Source: Propionivibrio dicarboxylicus (GTDB lineage Bacteria > Pseudomonadota > Gammaproteobacteria > Burkholderiales > Rhodocyclaceae). From it: a stretch of DNA of 37,907 nucleotides. The notes beneath the pieces were generated by a model, which searched no databases, was not told the DNA's origin, and saw only the letters and a program-made list of their open reading frames with translations. Positions 8,927-17,221 of the stretch are shown one piece after another. Both the position numbers and the translations under genes were made by a program. Numbering within the stretch: position 1 is the stretch's first letter; every line of letters starts with the position of its first letter. The DNA lies in contig CAMDMZ010000042.1 in the NCBI GenBank assembly GCA_945902805.1, positions 1 to 37,907 on the forward strand, in the 5' to 3' direction.

Positions 8927-10248
8927 GGTTGCAAGGTCTGGCGTGCGCCGGGCAGAGTTGGCGTGGTCAACAGCGGACGGCTAGTCGCCGGATGCACATA
9001 CTCACCGGTTGGTGTCAGGTCGATAGCGCCGGCGCTGCCGGGTGAGCGAAAGCTGCGGTGCAGGGAGCTCGCTCGTTTAATGCGGTAATCGTGGTGCTGC
9101 GCCAGGACAAAACTTTCCCAATCCACATTCGGGTTGTTGATAAATTCGCCATTGATGCCGTTGTTCAGCGGCCCCTTGCCGATCAACAGGTTGTTGTAGG
9201 CTTTCACGATCTGGGCGCCGGGTTTCACGTTCAGGAAAGTGGCGCCGGCGGGGCGGTTGTTGTCGATGGTGTTGTTGATCAGGTAGAGCTCATTTTTCGG
9301 CCCTTTGTAGCCCTCGGCGCCGAACGAAATGATGGTCGGGTTTTCAGTGGTGGCGCTTTGCTCGATGATGTTGCCGATCACGTAGGCGATGCCGCCATTG
9401 GGAAATTCCAGCTCATAGCTGGCGCGACCACCGCTTTCGTCACTCAGGCGGTTGTAGAGAATGTGGTTCTCGGCAGCGCGGCTCTTGAGCAAATGGCCGA
9501 CCTGGGCGTGGTGGAAATAGCTGCCGGTGACGCGCAGTCGCTTCAAGGCACCGACGTAGAGATTGTGGCTATAGCCGTCGCCATGCCCGTTATGGCCGAA
9601 TTCGCTATCGACAATGTCCAGTTCGGCGTCGCCGCCGCTGGTCAGAATGCCGTTTTCGTTATGCACAAAACGACATTTGCGCACCACCAGGCGGCCTTTT
9701 TCAAAACGGATGCCAGCGCCGTTCTTGTCCGCCACTCGCGCCTCGCTGAATTCGATGTTCTCGACGGTAATCGCGCCACCGCGCACAACCCAGATCGCCT
9801 TCCCTTCGGCGCTGGCGCCATCGGCGATCAGCTTCACGCCAGCACCGGAAATGGCATTATTGTTGCCCATGCCGCGTATGGTCAGGTTGTCCTGTTTCCA
9901 GACGGCCACATCGCGGCGGTATTCGCCCGGCTCGATTTCAATCGTGTCGCCATCTTTCGCCAGCGCGGCGGCGGCACCGATAGTTTTCAACGCGTGCCCG
10001 GGGCCTACCTGTATCGTCCTGGCCCCGGCGACAGGTTCCGACATGACGTGTTGACTGCTTGCATCGGGCTTCGCAGGCGGCACAACGATCAACTGGCCGC
10101 TAGCATCGCGACGAATCTCACCCAGAAAGTCGCCCGCGACCGGAAGCGCATCGGCGGCATGCAGCGACGTATGCATGAACACCGGCAGCGCGATCAGTAG
10201 CGCCAGCGCCGCCTCGCCAGCACCGACTTTTTGTTGAACTTTCGACAT
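8923..10248 (-). CDS. Exported right-handed parallel beta-helix protein
   Basis: This 441-residue protein has an N-terminal signal sequence (basic start, hydrophobic ALALLIALPVF, likely cleavage after SLHAADA) and then a series of short strand repeats typical of right-handed parallel beta-helices. Examples are LTIRGMGNNN, ITVENIEFSEARV, LVVRKCRFVHNENG and LDIVDSEFGHNGHG. Such folds occur in polysaccharide lyases, epimerases and surface proteins. No lyase active site was recognised, so the substrate is unknown. The ATG at 10246-10248 was chosen because it begins a good signal peptide and leaves a 73-bp divergent gap to sugE; the frame is open further upstream. It overlaps the C-S lyase start by four bases. 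A 27-bp repeat copy, read antisense, encodes its KVGAGEAA segment. Confidence 0.85.
   Translation of the reverse strand: MSKVQQKVGAGEAALALLIALPVFMHTSLHAADALPVAGDFLGEIRRDASGQLIVVPPAKPDASSQHVMSEPVAGARTIQVGPGHALKTIGAAAALAKDGDTIEIEPGEYRRDVAVWKQDNLTIRGMGNNNAISGAGVKLIADGASAEGKAIWVVRGGAITVENIEFSEARVADKNGAGIRFEKGRLVVRKCRFVHNENGILTSGGDAELDIVDSEFGHNGHGDGYSHNLYVGALKRLRVTGSYFHHAQVGHLLKSRAAENHILYNRLSDESGGRASYELEFPNGGIAYVIGNIIEQSATTENPTIISFGAEGYKGPKNELYLINNTIDNNRPAGATFLNVKPGAQIVKAYNNLLIGKGPLNNGINGEFINNPNVDWESFVLAQHHDYRIKRASSLHRSFRSPGSAGAIDLTPTGEYVHPATSRPLLTTPTLPGARQTLQP
10206..10232 (+). repeat. Dispersed 27-bp repeat, copy 5
   Basis: The plus strand reads GCGCCGCCTCGCCA then GCACCGACTTTTT, one difference from consensus. 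It lies antisense in the signal-peptide region of the beta-helix gene, encoding QKVGAGEAAL. Confidence 0.85.
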
Positions 10249-10256
10249 GCCGTGAT

Positions 10257-10287
10257 GATACGGCCAACTCCGCTTCGCGGTAGTATC
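10257..10287. other. Hairpin in the divergent beta-helix/sugE promoter region
   Basis: GATAC and GTATC form an outer stem around an inner CCGC-TTC-GCGG hairpin. It could be an operator or an RNA structure in the sugE leader. I do not recognise a guanidine riboswitch in it. Confidence 0.35.
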
Positions 10288-10321
10288 CCTCTTCATTCCA
10301 ACCACTTCTTTGGAGGACATC

Positions 10322-10669
10322 ATGTCTTTACTCAATCCCAGCATCGGGCTTGCCTGGATATTGCTTGTCGTGGCTGGCTTGCTCGAGCCCGTCTGGGCGG
10401 GCGCAATGAAAGCTTCGGATGGCTTCACCAAGCTCTGGCCAGCGGTGCTGACGCTAGCGTCCGCGTGGTCCAGCTTTGTCCTGCTCGGCTTGGCGCTCAA
10501 AGCCTTGCCGGTCGGCACCGCCTACGCCGTCTGGACCGGCATGGGCGCTGTCGGCACGGCGCTGTTGGGCATCGCCATGTTCAACGAACCGGCGAATGCC
10601 GTGCGTCTGGGCAGCATCACCCTGATCATCGCCGGCATTGCGGGGCTCAAGCTTGCGGGTGGCGAATAG
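10322..10669 (+). CDS. sugE: SMR-family efflux protein, SugE/Gdx (guanidinium exporter) type
   Basis: This 115-residue inner-membrane protein with four transmembrane segments belongs to the small multidrug resistance family. It follows the SugE/Gdx subgroup, exporters of guanidinium coupled to proton import. Evidence is the membrane-embedded glutamate in AGLLEPVWAGAMK and the ALPVGTAYAVWTGMGAVGTA block, which match SugE nearly position for position. A strong GGAGG at 10312-10316 precedes the ATG at 10322, which decides the start. SugE normally has glutamate-valine where this protein has glutamate-proline (residues after LLE). No guanidine riboswitch was recognised in the 73-bp leader region, which would have supported the substrate. 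Confidence 0.9.
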   Translation: MSLLNPSIGLAWILLVVAGLLEPVWAGAMKASDGFTKLWPAVLTLASAWSSFVLLGLALKALPVGTAYAVWTGMGAVGTALLGIAMFNEPANAVRLGSITLIIAGIAGLKLAGGE

Positions 10670-10706
10670 ACGCAGCGCTAAAATGCAACCTTGACCTCTC
10701 TGCCGG

Positions 10707-13598
10707 ATGCCGCCGATGCCATTTCGCCCGAATCGCAAACCAGCCCTTCATCCCGTTACCCGCGCGCTGTTAGGCCTCAGCCTGGGCCTCTCGGCGGCTT
10801 TGGCGTCCGCACCGAGCCTCGCCGCCGTCGAATCAAAAGCCGGCCAGTATTACGAAGACGCCCTGAGCCGCTATAACAAGAACGACCTGCCCGGCGCGGT
10901 GATTCAGCTCAAGAACGCGCTACAAGTCGATAAAAGCATGCTCTCGGCGCAACTACTGCTGGGCAAGGCCTTGATGGCCAGTGGCGAAGTCGCGGCGGCG
11001 GAAGTCGCTTTCACCGAAGCCTTGCGTCTTGGCGTCAATCGTTCCGAAGTGGTGCTACCGCTGGCGCGTGCCTTGATCGACCAGGGCAAGCATAAATCCT
11101 TGTTCGATCGCCCTGAGCTGGGCCTGAACGGGCTACCGCCCGCCGTGCAAATGCCGCTGCACTTGCTTCGCGCCGGCGCGTATTCCGACTTGGGGAATCA
11201 GCGTGAAGCCATCCAGTCGGTGGAAGCGGCACGGGCGATTGATCCCAAGGCCGTCGATTCATGGATCAGCGAAGTCTCCTTGCGCATTCGTGCCAAGCAG
11301 TATCGCGAAGCCGCCATTGCTGCGGATAAGGCCGTCGCGCTAGCACCAAATTCAGCCGAGGCGTGGTACCAGAAAGGCACCGTCGCCCACGCCAGTGGCG
11401 ATGCCCTGGCAGCGCTGAAGAATTACGACCAGAGTTTGCAGATCACTCCCGGCCACATCGAGTCCCGTATCGCCCGCGCCGGCATTTACCTGGATTTGCA
11501 ACGCCATAAAGATGCCGCCGCCGACGTCACCTATGTTCAGGATCGGTTTAAAGAGCTGGCTGAAAAGTCTGAAAGCGTTGCCGAGCGAGCCATGGAAGAA
11601 CCCCGCGCTGCCTACCTGCGGGCCTTGCTGGCCGAGCGCGAAGGCGATACCGAAACGGTCAAGGCGTCGCTGAAGGTGATTACCGACCTGCTCGATCCGG
11701 TTCCTATCGATTTCATCCGTTTCCGGCCGCAGCTCTTGATGCTCAATGGTCTGGCGCACTTTTCCCAGGGCGAAATGGAAAAGGCCAAGGGCTATCTGGA
11801 AGAGTTGGCCAAGCATGGCATGAACCCGGCGATGAAGCTCCTGGCACAGATTTATCTCAACGAGAAGAGTCCGGGCAAAGCGCAAACCGTGCTGGAAAAC
11901 TATTTGCGCGTGGCGCCAAAAGACAGCCGCGCCATTCTCTTGCTCGCCACCGCCCAGCTTGCGCAGGGCCGGAGTGTGCGTGCCACCGCGCTGATGCAAG
12001 AAGCACTGACGCTTGAAGATAGCCCGGAGGCGCGCGCCGCCCTCGGCCAGAGTCTGCTCAGTGGCGGCAAGGTGGATGACGCCGTGACGCAATTGGAGAA
12101 AGCTCTACAGAAAGATCCCGGTCAGTCGCAGGCAGGTTTCCTGTTGAGTGGCATCTATCTGCGCGCTGGACAACCGCGCAAGGCCGTAACGGTCGCAGAG
12201 GCCGTGGTGAAGCGTGCGCCCGATGTCGCCACTCATCACAACCTGCTGGGGATTGCCCGTGGTTCAGCAGGAGATGCCGCCGGCGCCCGCTCCGCATTCG
12301 AGCGCGCCCTCAAGCTCGAACCCGGCCTGACCCCGGCCAAACTCAACCTCGCCCGTCTCGAAATTGACGCCAAAGCCTACGACAAGGCCGAGCAGCGTCT
12401 GAAACAAATGATCGCCGAAAATGAACGTAACGTCGGCGCACACCTGGCCCTGGCGGCGATCGCCGATCAACGCGGTAAGCCGGCTGAGGTGCTGCGTGCG
12501 CTGGAAAAAGCGCGCGATGTCGAGGGCCCCAAGCAGGTGAAAGCGGCGCTGATGCTGGTCGATCACCACATGCGCCAACGTCGTCCCGCAGAGGCGCTCG
12601 AAGCGTCCAAGCGCGCGTTTTCAAAAGCGCCCGAGGATTTCAATGTTTTGATGACCTACGCCCGCATCCGTCTTGCCAACAATGACCCAGGCGGCGCGGC
12701 GCTAACACTCAAAGACGCCACCCGCGTCGCCGAGTTCACCCCCGAGCGCCTGACGGCCGCTGCTTTGCTGCAGTTGCAGACGCCCGATCTGGCGGGGGTG
12801 CAATACAGCCTCGAAAAAGCACTGAGTTCGCGCCCCAATTTCCTACCCGCACTAGCCTTGATGACTGAAGTCGAGTTGCGCCAGGGTGACCCGGCGAAAG
12901 CCGAGCGCCGGGCGCGAGCGGTACTTGAGAGCAACCCTAAACTGGCCATCGGACACAGCTTGCTCGGCGATATCGCCTTGGCACGCGGGCAAGGGCCGGC
13001 CGCCATCGAGTCCTACCGCAAGGCGCATCAGGTCGAAGCCAGCAGCGAAACTTTGCTGCGTCTGTTCAATGCCATGTCGCGGCAAGGCGATACCCGGGGC
13101 GCACTTCCGCTAGCCGAACAATGGCTGAAGGGAAAACCGGATGACCAGGGCGTACGTCGCGCACTTGCCGATGGTTACGCTCGCGCCGCCAACTACCCGG
13201 CAGCGAAGAAGACCTATGAGGAAATCCTGAAGCTGCAGCCGCAAGACGCGCGCAGTTTAAACAATCTGGCCAACATCCAACTCCTGACCAATGACCCGAT
13301 CGGTGCGGTCAAGACTGCCGAAAGGGCGTTGGCCAGCGATTCGGGCAATGCCGCAACGATCGACACTCTGGGCTGGGCTTTATTTCTGAATGGCCAAACC
13401 GATCGCGCTCTGACCTATCTACGCGACGCACGGCTGAGGAATCCGTCTAGTGCAGAGATTCGATACCATTTGGGAAAGGTATTGGCAGAGTCTGGACGGA
13501 GGGCTGAGGCTAAGGAAGAGTTGGAAGCGGCAATCAAGCAGAGTGGGACATTTGACGGTATTGACGAGGCGCACCGATTGTTGAATACCTTTCGCTAA
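10707..13598 (+). CDS. prsT: PEP-CTERM system TPR-repeat protein PrsT
   Basis: This 963-residue exported tetratricopeptide-repeat protein is of the PrsT type found in bacteria with the exosortase XrtA/PEP-CTERM surface-sorting system. A signal peptide (hydrophobic LLGLSLGLSAAL, cleavage likely after SLAA, about residue 39) is followed by AGQYYEDALSRYNKNDLPGA, a usual beginning of PrsT. TPR units then continue to the C-terminus, with many A-x-x-x-P spacings such as NPSSAEIRYHLGKVLAESG. The length is near the family's norm of over 900. Its role is thought to be in building or exporting exopolysaccharide or sorted proteins, but its biochemistry is unknown. Two in-frame ATGs lie nine bases apart (10707, 10716) with no strong ribosome-binding site. 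PrsT usually sits in a large exopolysaccharide locus; here it stands beside one PEP-CTERM gene only. Confidence 0.9.
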   Translation: MPPMPFRPNRKPALHPVTRALLGLSLGLSAALASAPSLAAVESKAGQYYEDALSRYNKNDLPGAVIQLKNALQVDKSMLSAQLLLGKALMASGEVAAAEVAFTEALRLGVNRSEVVLPLARALIDQGKHKSLFDRPELGLNGLPPAVQMPLHLLRAGAYSDLGNQREAIQSVEAARAIDPKAVDSWISEVSLRIRAKQYREAAIAADKAVALAPNSAEAWYQKGTVAHASGDALAALKNYDQSLQITPGHIESRIARAGIYLDLQRHKDAAADVTYVQDRFKELAEKSESVAERAMEEPRAAYLRALLAEREGDTETVKASLKVITDLLDPVPIDFIRFRPQLLMLNGLAHFSQGEMEKAKGYLEELAKHGMNPAMKLLAQIYLNEKSPGKAQTVLENYLRVAPKDSRAILLLATAQLAQGRSVRATALMQEALTLEDSPEARAALGQSLLSGGKVDDAVTQLEKALQKDPGQSQAGFLLSGIYLRAGQPRKAVTVAEAVVKRAPDVATHHNLLGIARGSAGDAAGARSAFERALKLEPGLTPAKLNLARLEIDAKAYDKAEQRLKQMIAENERNVGAHLALAAIADQRGKPAEVLRALEKARDVEGPKQVKAALMLVDHHMRQRRPAEALEASKRAFSKAPEDFNVLMTYARIRLANNDPGGAALTLKDATRVAEFTPERLTAAALLQLQTPDLAGVQYSLEKALSSRPNFLPALALMTEVELRQGDPAKAERRARAVLESNPKLAIGHSLLGDIALARGQGPAAIESYRKAHQVEASSETLLRLFNAMSRQGDTRGALPLAEQWLKGKPDDQGVRRALADGYARAANYPAAKKTYEEILKLQPQDARSLNNLANIQLLTNDPIGAVKTAERALASDSGNAATIDTLGWALFLNGQTDRALTYLRDARLRNPSSAEIRYHLGKVLAESGRRAEAKEELEAAIKQSGTFDGIDEAHRLLNTFR

Positions 13599-13626
13599 GC
13601 ATTGTGCGGTTTTGCTTTGCAACTTG

Positions 13627-13643
13627 TGTCGGGAATTTTTACA
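13627..13643. promoter_or_regulatory. Possible upstream activator site for the PEP-CTERM gene
   Basis: An AT-centred element, TGTCG-GGAATTT-TTACA, lies about 65 bp upstream of the sigma-54-type promoter, a sensible distance for an enhancer-binding protein such as PrsR. This is inferred from position; the binding sequence was not verified. Confidence 0.3.
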
Positions 13644-13706
13644 CTGCCGGTACAAATATGGTCGGATTGAAAATTAAGATTTTGATATAAAACAATAATT
13701 AGTTTC

Positions 13707-13721
13707 TGGCCGGGTTATTGC
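13707..13721 (+). promoter_or_regulatory. Sigma-54 (-24/-12) promoter of the PEP-CTERM gene
   Basis: TGGC at 13707-13710 and TTGC at 13718-13721 have GG and GC exactly 10 bases apart, the strict sigma-54 geometry. It lies 37 bp before the PEP-CTERM start codon. Known PEP-CTERM/XrtA genes are often under the PrsK-PrsR two-component system, where PrsR is a sigma-54 activator. Confidence 0.7.
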
Positions 13722-13758
13722 TTTACTCTTTGTGAGACCCATTTTTGAGGTGCAAAAA

Positions 13759-14661
13759 ATGAAAACTATACATATCGTAATTGCTTCCATCATTGGTGGC
13801 TTGGTAACGGTTCCGTTGTCTGCGTTCGCTGATGCAACCTGGAATATGGGATCTGGATACAATGGCAACGGACCTCAAACGTGTAGCCAAACGACTGCCG
13901 GCAGTACAGTCAACTCTATCACGAACGTCGGTAATGCTTGGACCTGCACGAGTACTGCGCCGTCTGGCCCCGCTCCGGGGATGACAATGAATGCATGGTC
14001 ATCAACGGGTACTAACTCATCCGCTACTGCTCTTGCGGCTGCGCAGCTTTCAAGATACAGCTATTCCACACCCAACCCCGCCGTGTACGATTTTGCTGTT
14101 AGGAATGTGGCTGGCAGTGATCAGCACTCAATGGACAACGTTGGTTACACCGACATGATTGCCATGAAGTTCGATCAGGCCGTATCGCTAACCCAAGTGA
14201 GTTTGGGCTGGACGAGCACGGATGCCGACATTAGTGTCCTCCGTTATAAAGAATCAGGGACACCAGCAGCGTTTCCAAGTTCTGGCGTGTCGCTTGAGAG
14301 TTTAACAACGACTGGGGGTTGGGAGTTGGTCGGGCATTACGCTAATCTGCAGAATGACACCATTGCTCCTATTAAGACGGCGGACATTGATAACGCGGTC
14401 GCATCGAGTTGGTGGTTGATCAGTGCGTTCAACTCGGCTTTTGGGGCAGGGACAACTGTTCATGGTGGCAATACGACCAGTGACGAAGTGACAATAAATG
14501 GGGTCACGTCAAAATTATTGACGGCTTCAAATGACTATGTAAAGCTGCTGGCCGTTGCTGGCAAGGTATCCTCATCTGACGTTCCCGAGCCCGCCGGGAT
14601 CGTTTTGGTTGGCCTTGGGCTGTTGGGATTAATGGCTTCGCGCCGCCGCATCACCAAGTAA
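13759..14661 (+). CDS. PEP-CTERM sorting-domain surface protein
   Basis: This 300-residue exported protein is expected to be processed and anchored or released by an exosortase. A signal peptide (MKTIHIVIASIIGG, cleavage after AFA, about residue 24) precedes a Ser/Thr/Gly/Asn-rich body of about 240 residues. The C-terminus is a textbook PEP-CTERM tail: VPEP, then the hydrophobic GIVLVGLGLLGLMAS, then RRR. The middle region (SLGWTSTDADISVLRYK and the later SSWWLISAFNSAFG) resembles the exosortase-dependent XDP1-like group, but that is from memory. GAGGTG at 13747-13752 fixes the start. Its base composition is clearly lower in GC than its neighbours, suggesting transfer or fast divergence. It is followed by a strong terminator and preceded by a sigma-54-type promoter. 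Confidence 0.9.
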   Translation: MKTIHIVIASIIGGLVTVPLSAFADATWNMGSGYNGNGPQTCSQTTAGSTVNSITNVGNAWTCTSTAPSGPAPGMTMNAWSSTGTNSSATALAAAQLSRYSYSTPNPAVYDFAVRNVAGSDQHSMDNVGYTDMIAMKFDQAVSLTQVSLGWTSTDADISVLRYKESGTPAAFPSSGVSLESLTTTGGWELVGHYANLQNDTIAPIKTADIDNAVASSWWLISAFNSAFGAGTTVHGGNTTSDEVTINGVTSKLLTASNDYVKLLAVAGKVSSSDVPEPAGIVLVGLGLLGLMASRRRITK

Positions 14662-14677
14662 GCCGAGTCTCATAATC

Positions 14678-14711
14678 AACCAAAAGGGCGCCCGTGGGCG
14701 CCCTTTTGGTT
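14678..14711. terminator. Strong bidirectional terminator after the PEP-CTERM gene
   Basis: A perfect 16-bp inverted repeat, AACCAAAAGGGCGCCC and its complement, is separated by two bases. A-rich and T-rich ends make it usable in both directions. It starts 16 bp after the PEP-CTERM stop. Confidence 0.9.
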
Positions 14712-14995
14712 GGTGGGCAGCGTGCCGATCATCTATGGATAGTCAAAAACAGGGTTCAACGGATTTGCAAATTGCAATCGTCGCAAGCTGGCAAGGCAGC
14801 CGAACTGAGCGTGAATGGCGTCTCGCGTTCGACTACAGATCTCGCCGGCGACTCGAATCGCCAAATACCCGCGGACCGGAAATCCTTCACGCATCTGTGA
14901 TAACTTAAGCCCTTCTGCCCCGACCTTACGCCGCAACTCAGTTTCTCAGTCTCGTTCATAAGGATCGTCCAATCACACCGCCATCCACCATCGAG
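14712..14995. other. Non-coding or decayed stretch
   Basis: No convincing gene was seen. One open frame of 57 codons (14735-14908, plus strand) has no recognised motif and no clear ribosome-binding site. Related genomes often have an ApbE or NusG-domain gene before the Gx transporter, but no remnant of either was recognised here. Confidence 0.4.
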
Positions 14996-15322
14996 TTGCG
15001 GTCCACGATTGACGACCATAGCATCGCTGCATACACCTTTGCCGCGATCACACTGATGCTGGCGGAGGCGGCGATTCCGTCACCCTTGCCCGGAGTTAAG
15101 CCCGGCCTGGCCAACATCATCGTCTTGTTGGTGCTGATGCGCTATGGTTGGCGGGACGCGGCCTGGGTTGGTTTGTTGCGGGTGTTTGCCGGCAGCATCG
15201 TGTTTGGCCAATTTCTGGCGCCGGGGTTCTTTCTTGCCCTCACCGGTGCCTCGGGCCTGCCCTATGGCATGCGTCTGGTGGATTGCCTGATTGCCGCCGA
15301 TGTTGCTGCGCGCAAGCAATAA
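14996..15322 (+). pseudogene. Truncated Gx transporter family protein (Hpre_diP_synt_I-like)
   Basis: The frame encodes 108 residues starting at a TTG, with no ATG or good ribosome-binding site in front. The first 85 or so residues match the N-terminal half of Gx transporter/heptaprenyl diphosphate synthase component I membrane proteins: AEAAIPSPLPGVKPGLANI, then MRYGWRDAAWVGLLRVFAGSIVFGQFLAPGFFLALTGA. Family members are usually around 170 residues with further membrane helices. Here the similarity stops after LTGASG, and a tail ending DVAARKQ follows with no recognised relation to the family. No continuation was found in the other frames. I read it as a gene whose 3' half was removed by a deletion that fused a foreign tail. 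Confidence 0.6.
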
Positions 15323-15443
15323 TCCGTTGGTCGAATGCAGCGGCGGTGTGACGGCTCACTGTCAGGGTGGGGCGGCTTTCGATTTGCCGCAAGCTAACAG
15401 CACGTGTTGCGAATTCGGCCGGTTCATCACACGATTCGACGCA

Positions 15444-15547
15444 GTCATTCTCGCGTTGGCGGGAATCCAGACTCGTCAATCTGGTTAAGCGTTCTTGAGC
15501 CAGTTTGAAGAACACACTGGATTTCCGCGTACCCCTGCGGGAATGAC
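15444..15547. repeat. REP/MITE-like inverted-repeat element
   Basis: The two ends are imperfect inverted repeats: GTCATTCTCGCG with GGGAATCCAG on the left, and CTGGATTTCCGCG with GCGGGAATGAC on the right, about 104 bp overall. This sequence type is common between genes of many proteobacteria. It separates the truncated Gx gene from the tRNA-Lys region. Confidence 0.7.
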
Positions 15548-15579
15548 GAAAATCAGCAGGTATGGTCCAAAACGAATTC

Positions 15580-15629
15580 AGTGTGTAAGCGCTCTACCTA
15601 CAGACAAAGTGTGTAAGCAGTGTGTAAGC
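15580..15629. repeat. Three direct repeats AGTGTGTAAGC downstream of tRNA-Lys
   Basis: Exact copies lie at 15580-15590, 15608-15618 and 15619-15629; the last two are in tandem. They lie on the 3' side of tRNA-Lys. Their complement GCTTACACACT resembles the tandem CGTTGCACACT behind tRNA-Met at 36.7 kb, which precedes an integrase. I infer old integrase-arm or attachment-site remains. Confidence 0.6.
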
Positions 15630-15642
15630 AGATTTTGGACGC

Positions 15643-15672
15643 AAAAAAGCACTTAACTTGCGCTACGTGCTT
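15643..15672 (-). terminator. Terminator of tRNA-Lys
   Basis: On the minus strand AAGCAC and GTGCTT pair across a 14-base loop and are followed by a run of T. It sits 18 bases after the tRNA CCA end. Confidence 0.6.
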
Positions 15673-15689
15673 GATTTACTTGATGTATT

Positions 15690-15765
15690 TGGTGGGCTGT
15701 GAGTGATTCGAACACTCGACCTACGGATTAAGAGTCCGCTGCTCTACCAACTGAGCTAACAGCCC
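15690..15765 (-). tRNA. tRNA-Lys (anticodon CTT)
   Basis: This is a 76-base tRNA with encoded CCA. The acceptor stem is GGGCTGT pairing with ACAGCCC. The D-arm is GCTC/GAGC, and the anticodon stem GCGGA/TCCGT encloses CTCTTAA, giving anticodon CTT. The T-loop is TTCGAAT. All stems close, so it appears functional. Confidence 0.95.
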
Positions 15766-15969
15766 ATTTCGCAGTATTGACCAATGGTACTTGGTAAGTG
15801 CTGGAAATTTAACTTTCACTGAATACCTTTGTCGTCTCTGGTTTCACCAGATATTCCTTAGGGAATCTTCGAAAGGAGACGGATGTTACCAGAAGAATTC
15901 TCTTGTAGCCGGTAATTGATTCCGCGATTCCGCCCCGGAATTTCCTGTCGTTGCCGCCGACTCGGCTCC

Positions 15970-17151
15970 TCAACTGAATGCCTGTATTCCCGTCTGAGCT
16001 CGACCGAGAATCAGGGCATGGATGTCGTGCGTGCCTTCGTAAGTGTTAACCACTTCAAGGTTGACGACATGGCGGATCACGCCGAACTCGTCGGAGATGC
16101 CGTTACCGCCGAGCATGTCGCGCGCCATGCGCGCAATCTCCAGCGATTTGCCGCAGGAATTGCGCTTCATGATGGACGTGATTTCCACGGCCGCCGTGCC
16201 CTCATCCTTCATTCGCCCCAGGCGCAGACAACCCTGGAGCGCCATCGTGATCTCGGTCTGCATATTGGCCAGTTTCAGCTGGATCAATTGATTCGCCGCC
16301 AGTGGCCGGCCGAATTGTGTGCGGTCGAGCGTGTATTGCCGCGCTGCATGCCAGCAAAATTCAGCGGCCCCCAAGGCGCCCCAGGCGATACCGAAGCGCG
16401 CTGAATTGAGGCAAGTGAAGGGGCCTTTGAGACCACGAACGTCGGGGAACGCATTCTCTTCCGGGCAGAACACCTCGTCCATGACAATTTCACCCGTGAT
16501 CGAGGTGCGCAGGCCAACTTTGCCATGGATTGTCGGCGCGGATAGCCCTTGCCAGCCCTTTTCTAGCACAAATCCGCGAATCTGGCCGCTGTCATCTTTG
16601 GCCCAGACCACAAAGACGTCGGCGATCGGACTGTTGCTGATCCACATCTTGGCGCCAGAAATCCGGTAGCCGCCATCGACCTTACGAGCACGGGTGATCA
16701 TGCTGCCGGGGTCGGAGCCATGGTTCGGCTCGGTGAGGCCGAAGCAACCAATCAGCTCACCGGTCGCCAGTCTGGGCAGATATTTTTGGCGCGTAGCTTC
16801 GTTGCCGAATTCGTAAATCGGCACCATAACCAAGGAGCTTTGCACACTCATCATCGAGCGATAGCCAGAATCGATGCGCTCGATTTCCCGCGCGGCGAGC
16901 CCGTAGCTGACGTAGTTCATACCAGCGCCGCCGTATTCCGTGGGAATCGTGGGACCGAGCAGGCCGAGCTCGCCCATTTCGCGGAAGATGGTCGGATCGG
17001 TCCGTTCGTGGCGGAAGGCATCCAACACGCGCGGCGCCAACTTGTCCTGCGCATACGCGGCAACGGTAGCGCGCACCATGCGTTCGTCGTTGGTCAGTTG
17101 CTGATCCATCAGCAAGGGGTCTTGCCAGTTAAAACTCGGTTGGCTACTCAT
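15970..17151 (-). CDS. gcdH: Glutaryl-CoA dehydrogenase (decarboxylating)
   Basis: This 393-residue FAD enzyme oxidises and decarboxylates glutaryl-CoA to crotonyl-CoA in lysine, tryptophan and aromatic-compound breakdown via benzoyl-CoA. The acyl-CoA dehydrogenase fold is clear: [33 protein letters not shown] and [19 protein letters not shown]. The catalytic base is Glu372 in [17 protein letters not shown], the arrangement typical of the glutaryl-CoA subgroup. The length is normal. The start is preceded by a weak GGGA site and, 19 bp upstream, by a perfect 20-bp palindrome that may be an operator. It is probably transcribed on its own or as the end of the upstream TerB operon; 70 bp separate it from terB. 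Confidence 0.92.
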   Translation of the reverse strand: MSSQPSFNWQDPLLMDQQLTNDERMVRATVAAYAQDKLAPRVLDAFRHERTDPTIFREMGELGLLGPTIPTEYGGAGMNYVSYGLAAREIERIDSGYRSMMSVQSSLVMVPIYEFGNEATRQKYLPRLATGELIGCFGLTEPNHGSDPGSMITRARKVDGGYRISGAKMWISNSPIADVFVVWAKDDSGQIRGFVLEKGWQGLSAPTIHGKVGLRTSITGEIVMDEVFCPEENAFPDVRGLKGPFTCLNSARFGIAWGALGAAEFCWHAARQYTLDRTQFGRPLAANQLIQLKLANMQTEITMALQGCLRLGRMKDEGTAAVEITSIMKRNSCGKSLEIARMARDMLGGNGISDEFGVIRHVVNLEVVNTYEGTHDIHALILGRAQTGIQAFS

Positions 17152-17169
17152 AAAAATCCCAATCTCAAG

Positions 17170-17189
17170 GCTAAGAACATGTTCTTAGC
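17170..17189. promoter_or_regulatory. Perfect 20-bp palindrome upstream of gcdH, candidate operator
   Basis: GCTAAGAACA is followed directly by its exact reverse complement. It lies between the terB-like stop and the gcdH start. There is no T-run after it, so it fits a repressor site better than a terminator. Confidence 0.6.
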
Positions 17190-17221
17190 TCAATACGGCG
17201 GATTTGCCATTCGTACCCTGA

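Noticed and set aside
9058-10200. 380-codon plus-strand frame opposite the beta-helix gene
   Set aside because: The minus strand shows a signal peptide and beta-helix repeats; the opposite frame has no domain.
10249-10321. Possible guanidine riboswitch upstream of sugE
   Set aside because: The leader is short and has one hairpin but none of the conserved motifs I know of guanidine-I, -II or -III aptamers.
14816-14850. GTCTCGCGTTCGACT-like stretch resembling the dispersed 27-bp repeat
   Set aside because: Only parts align and the spacing is wrong; the second half of the consensus is not present.
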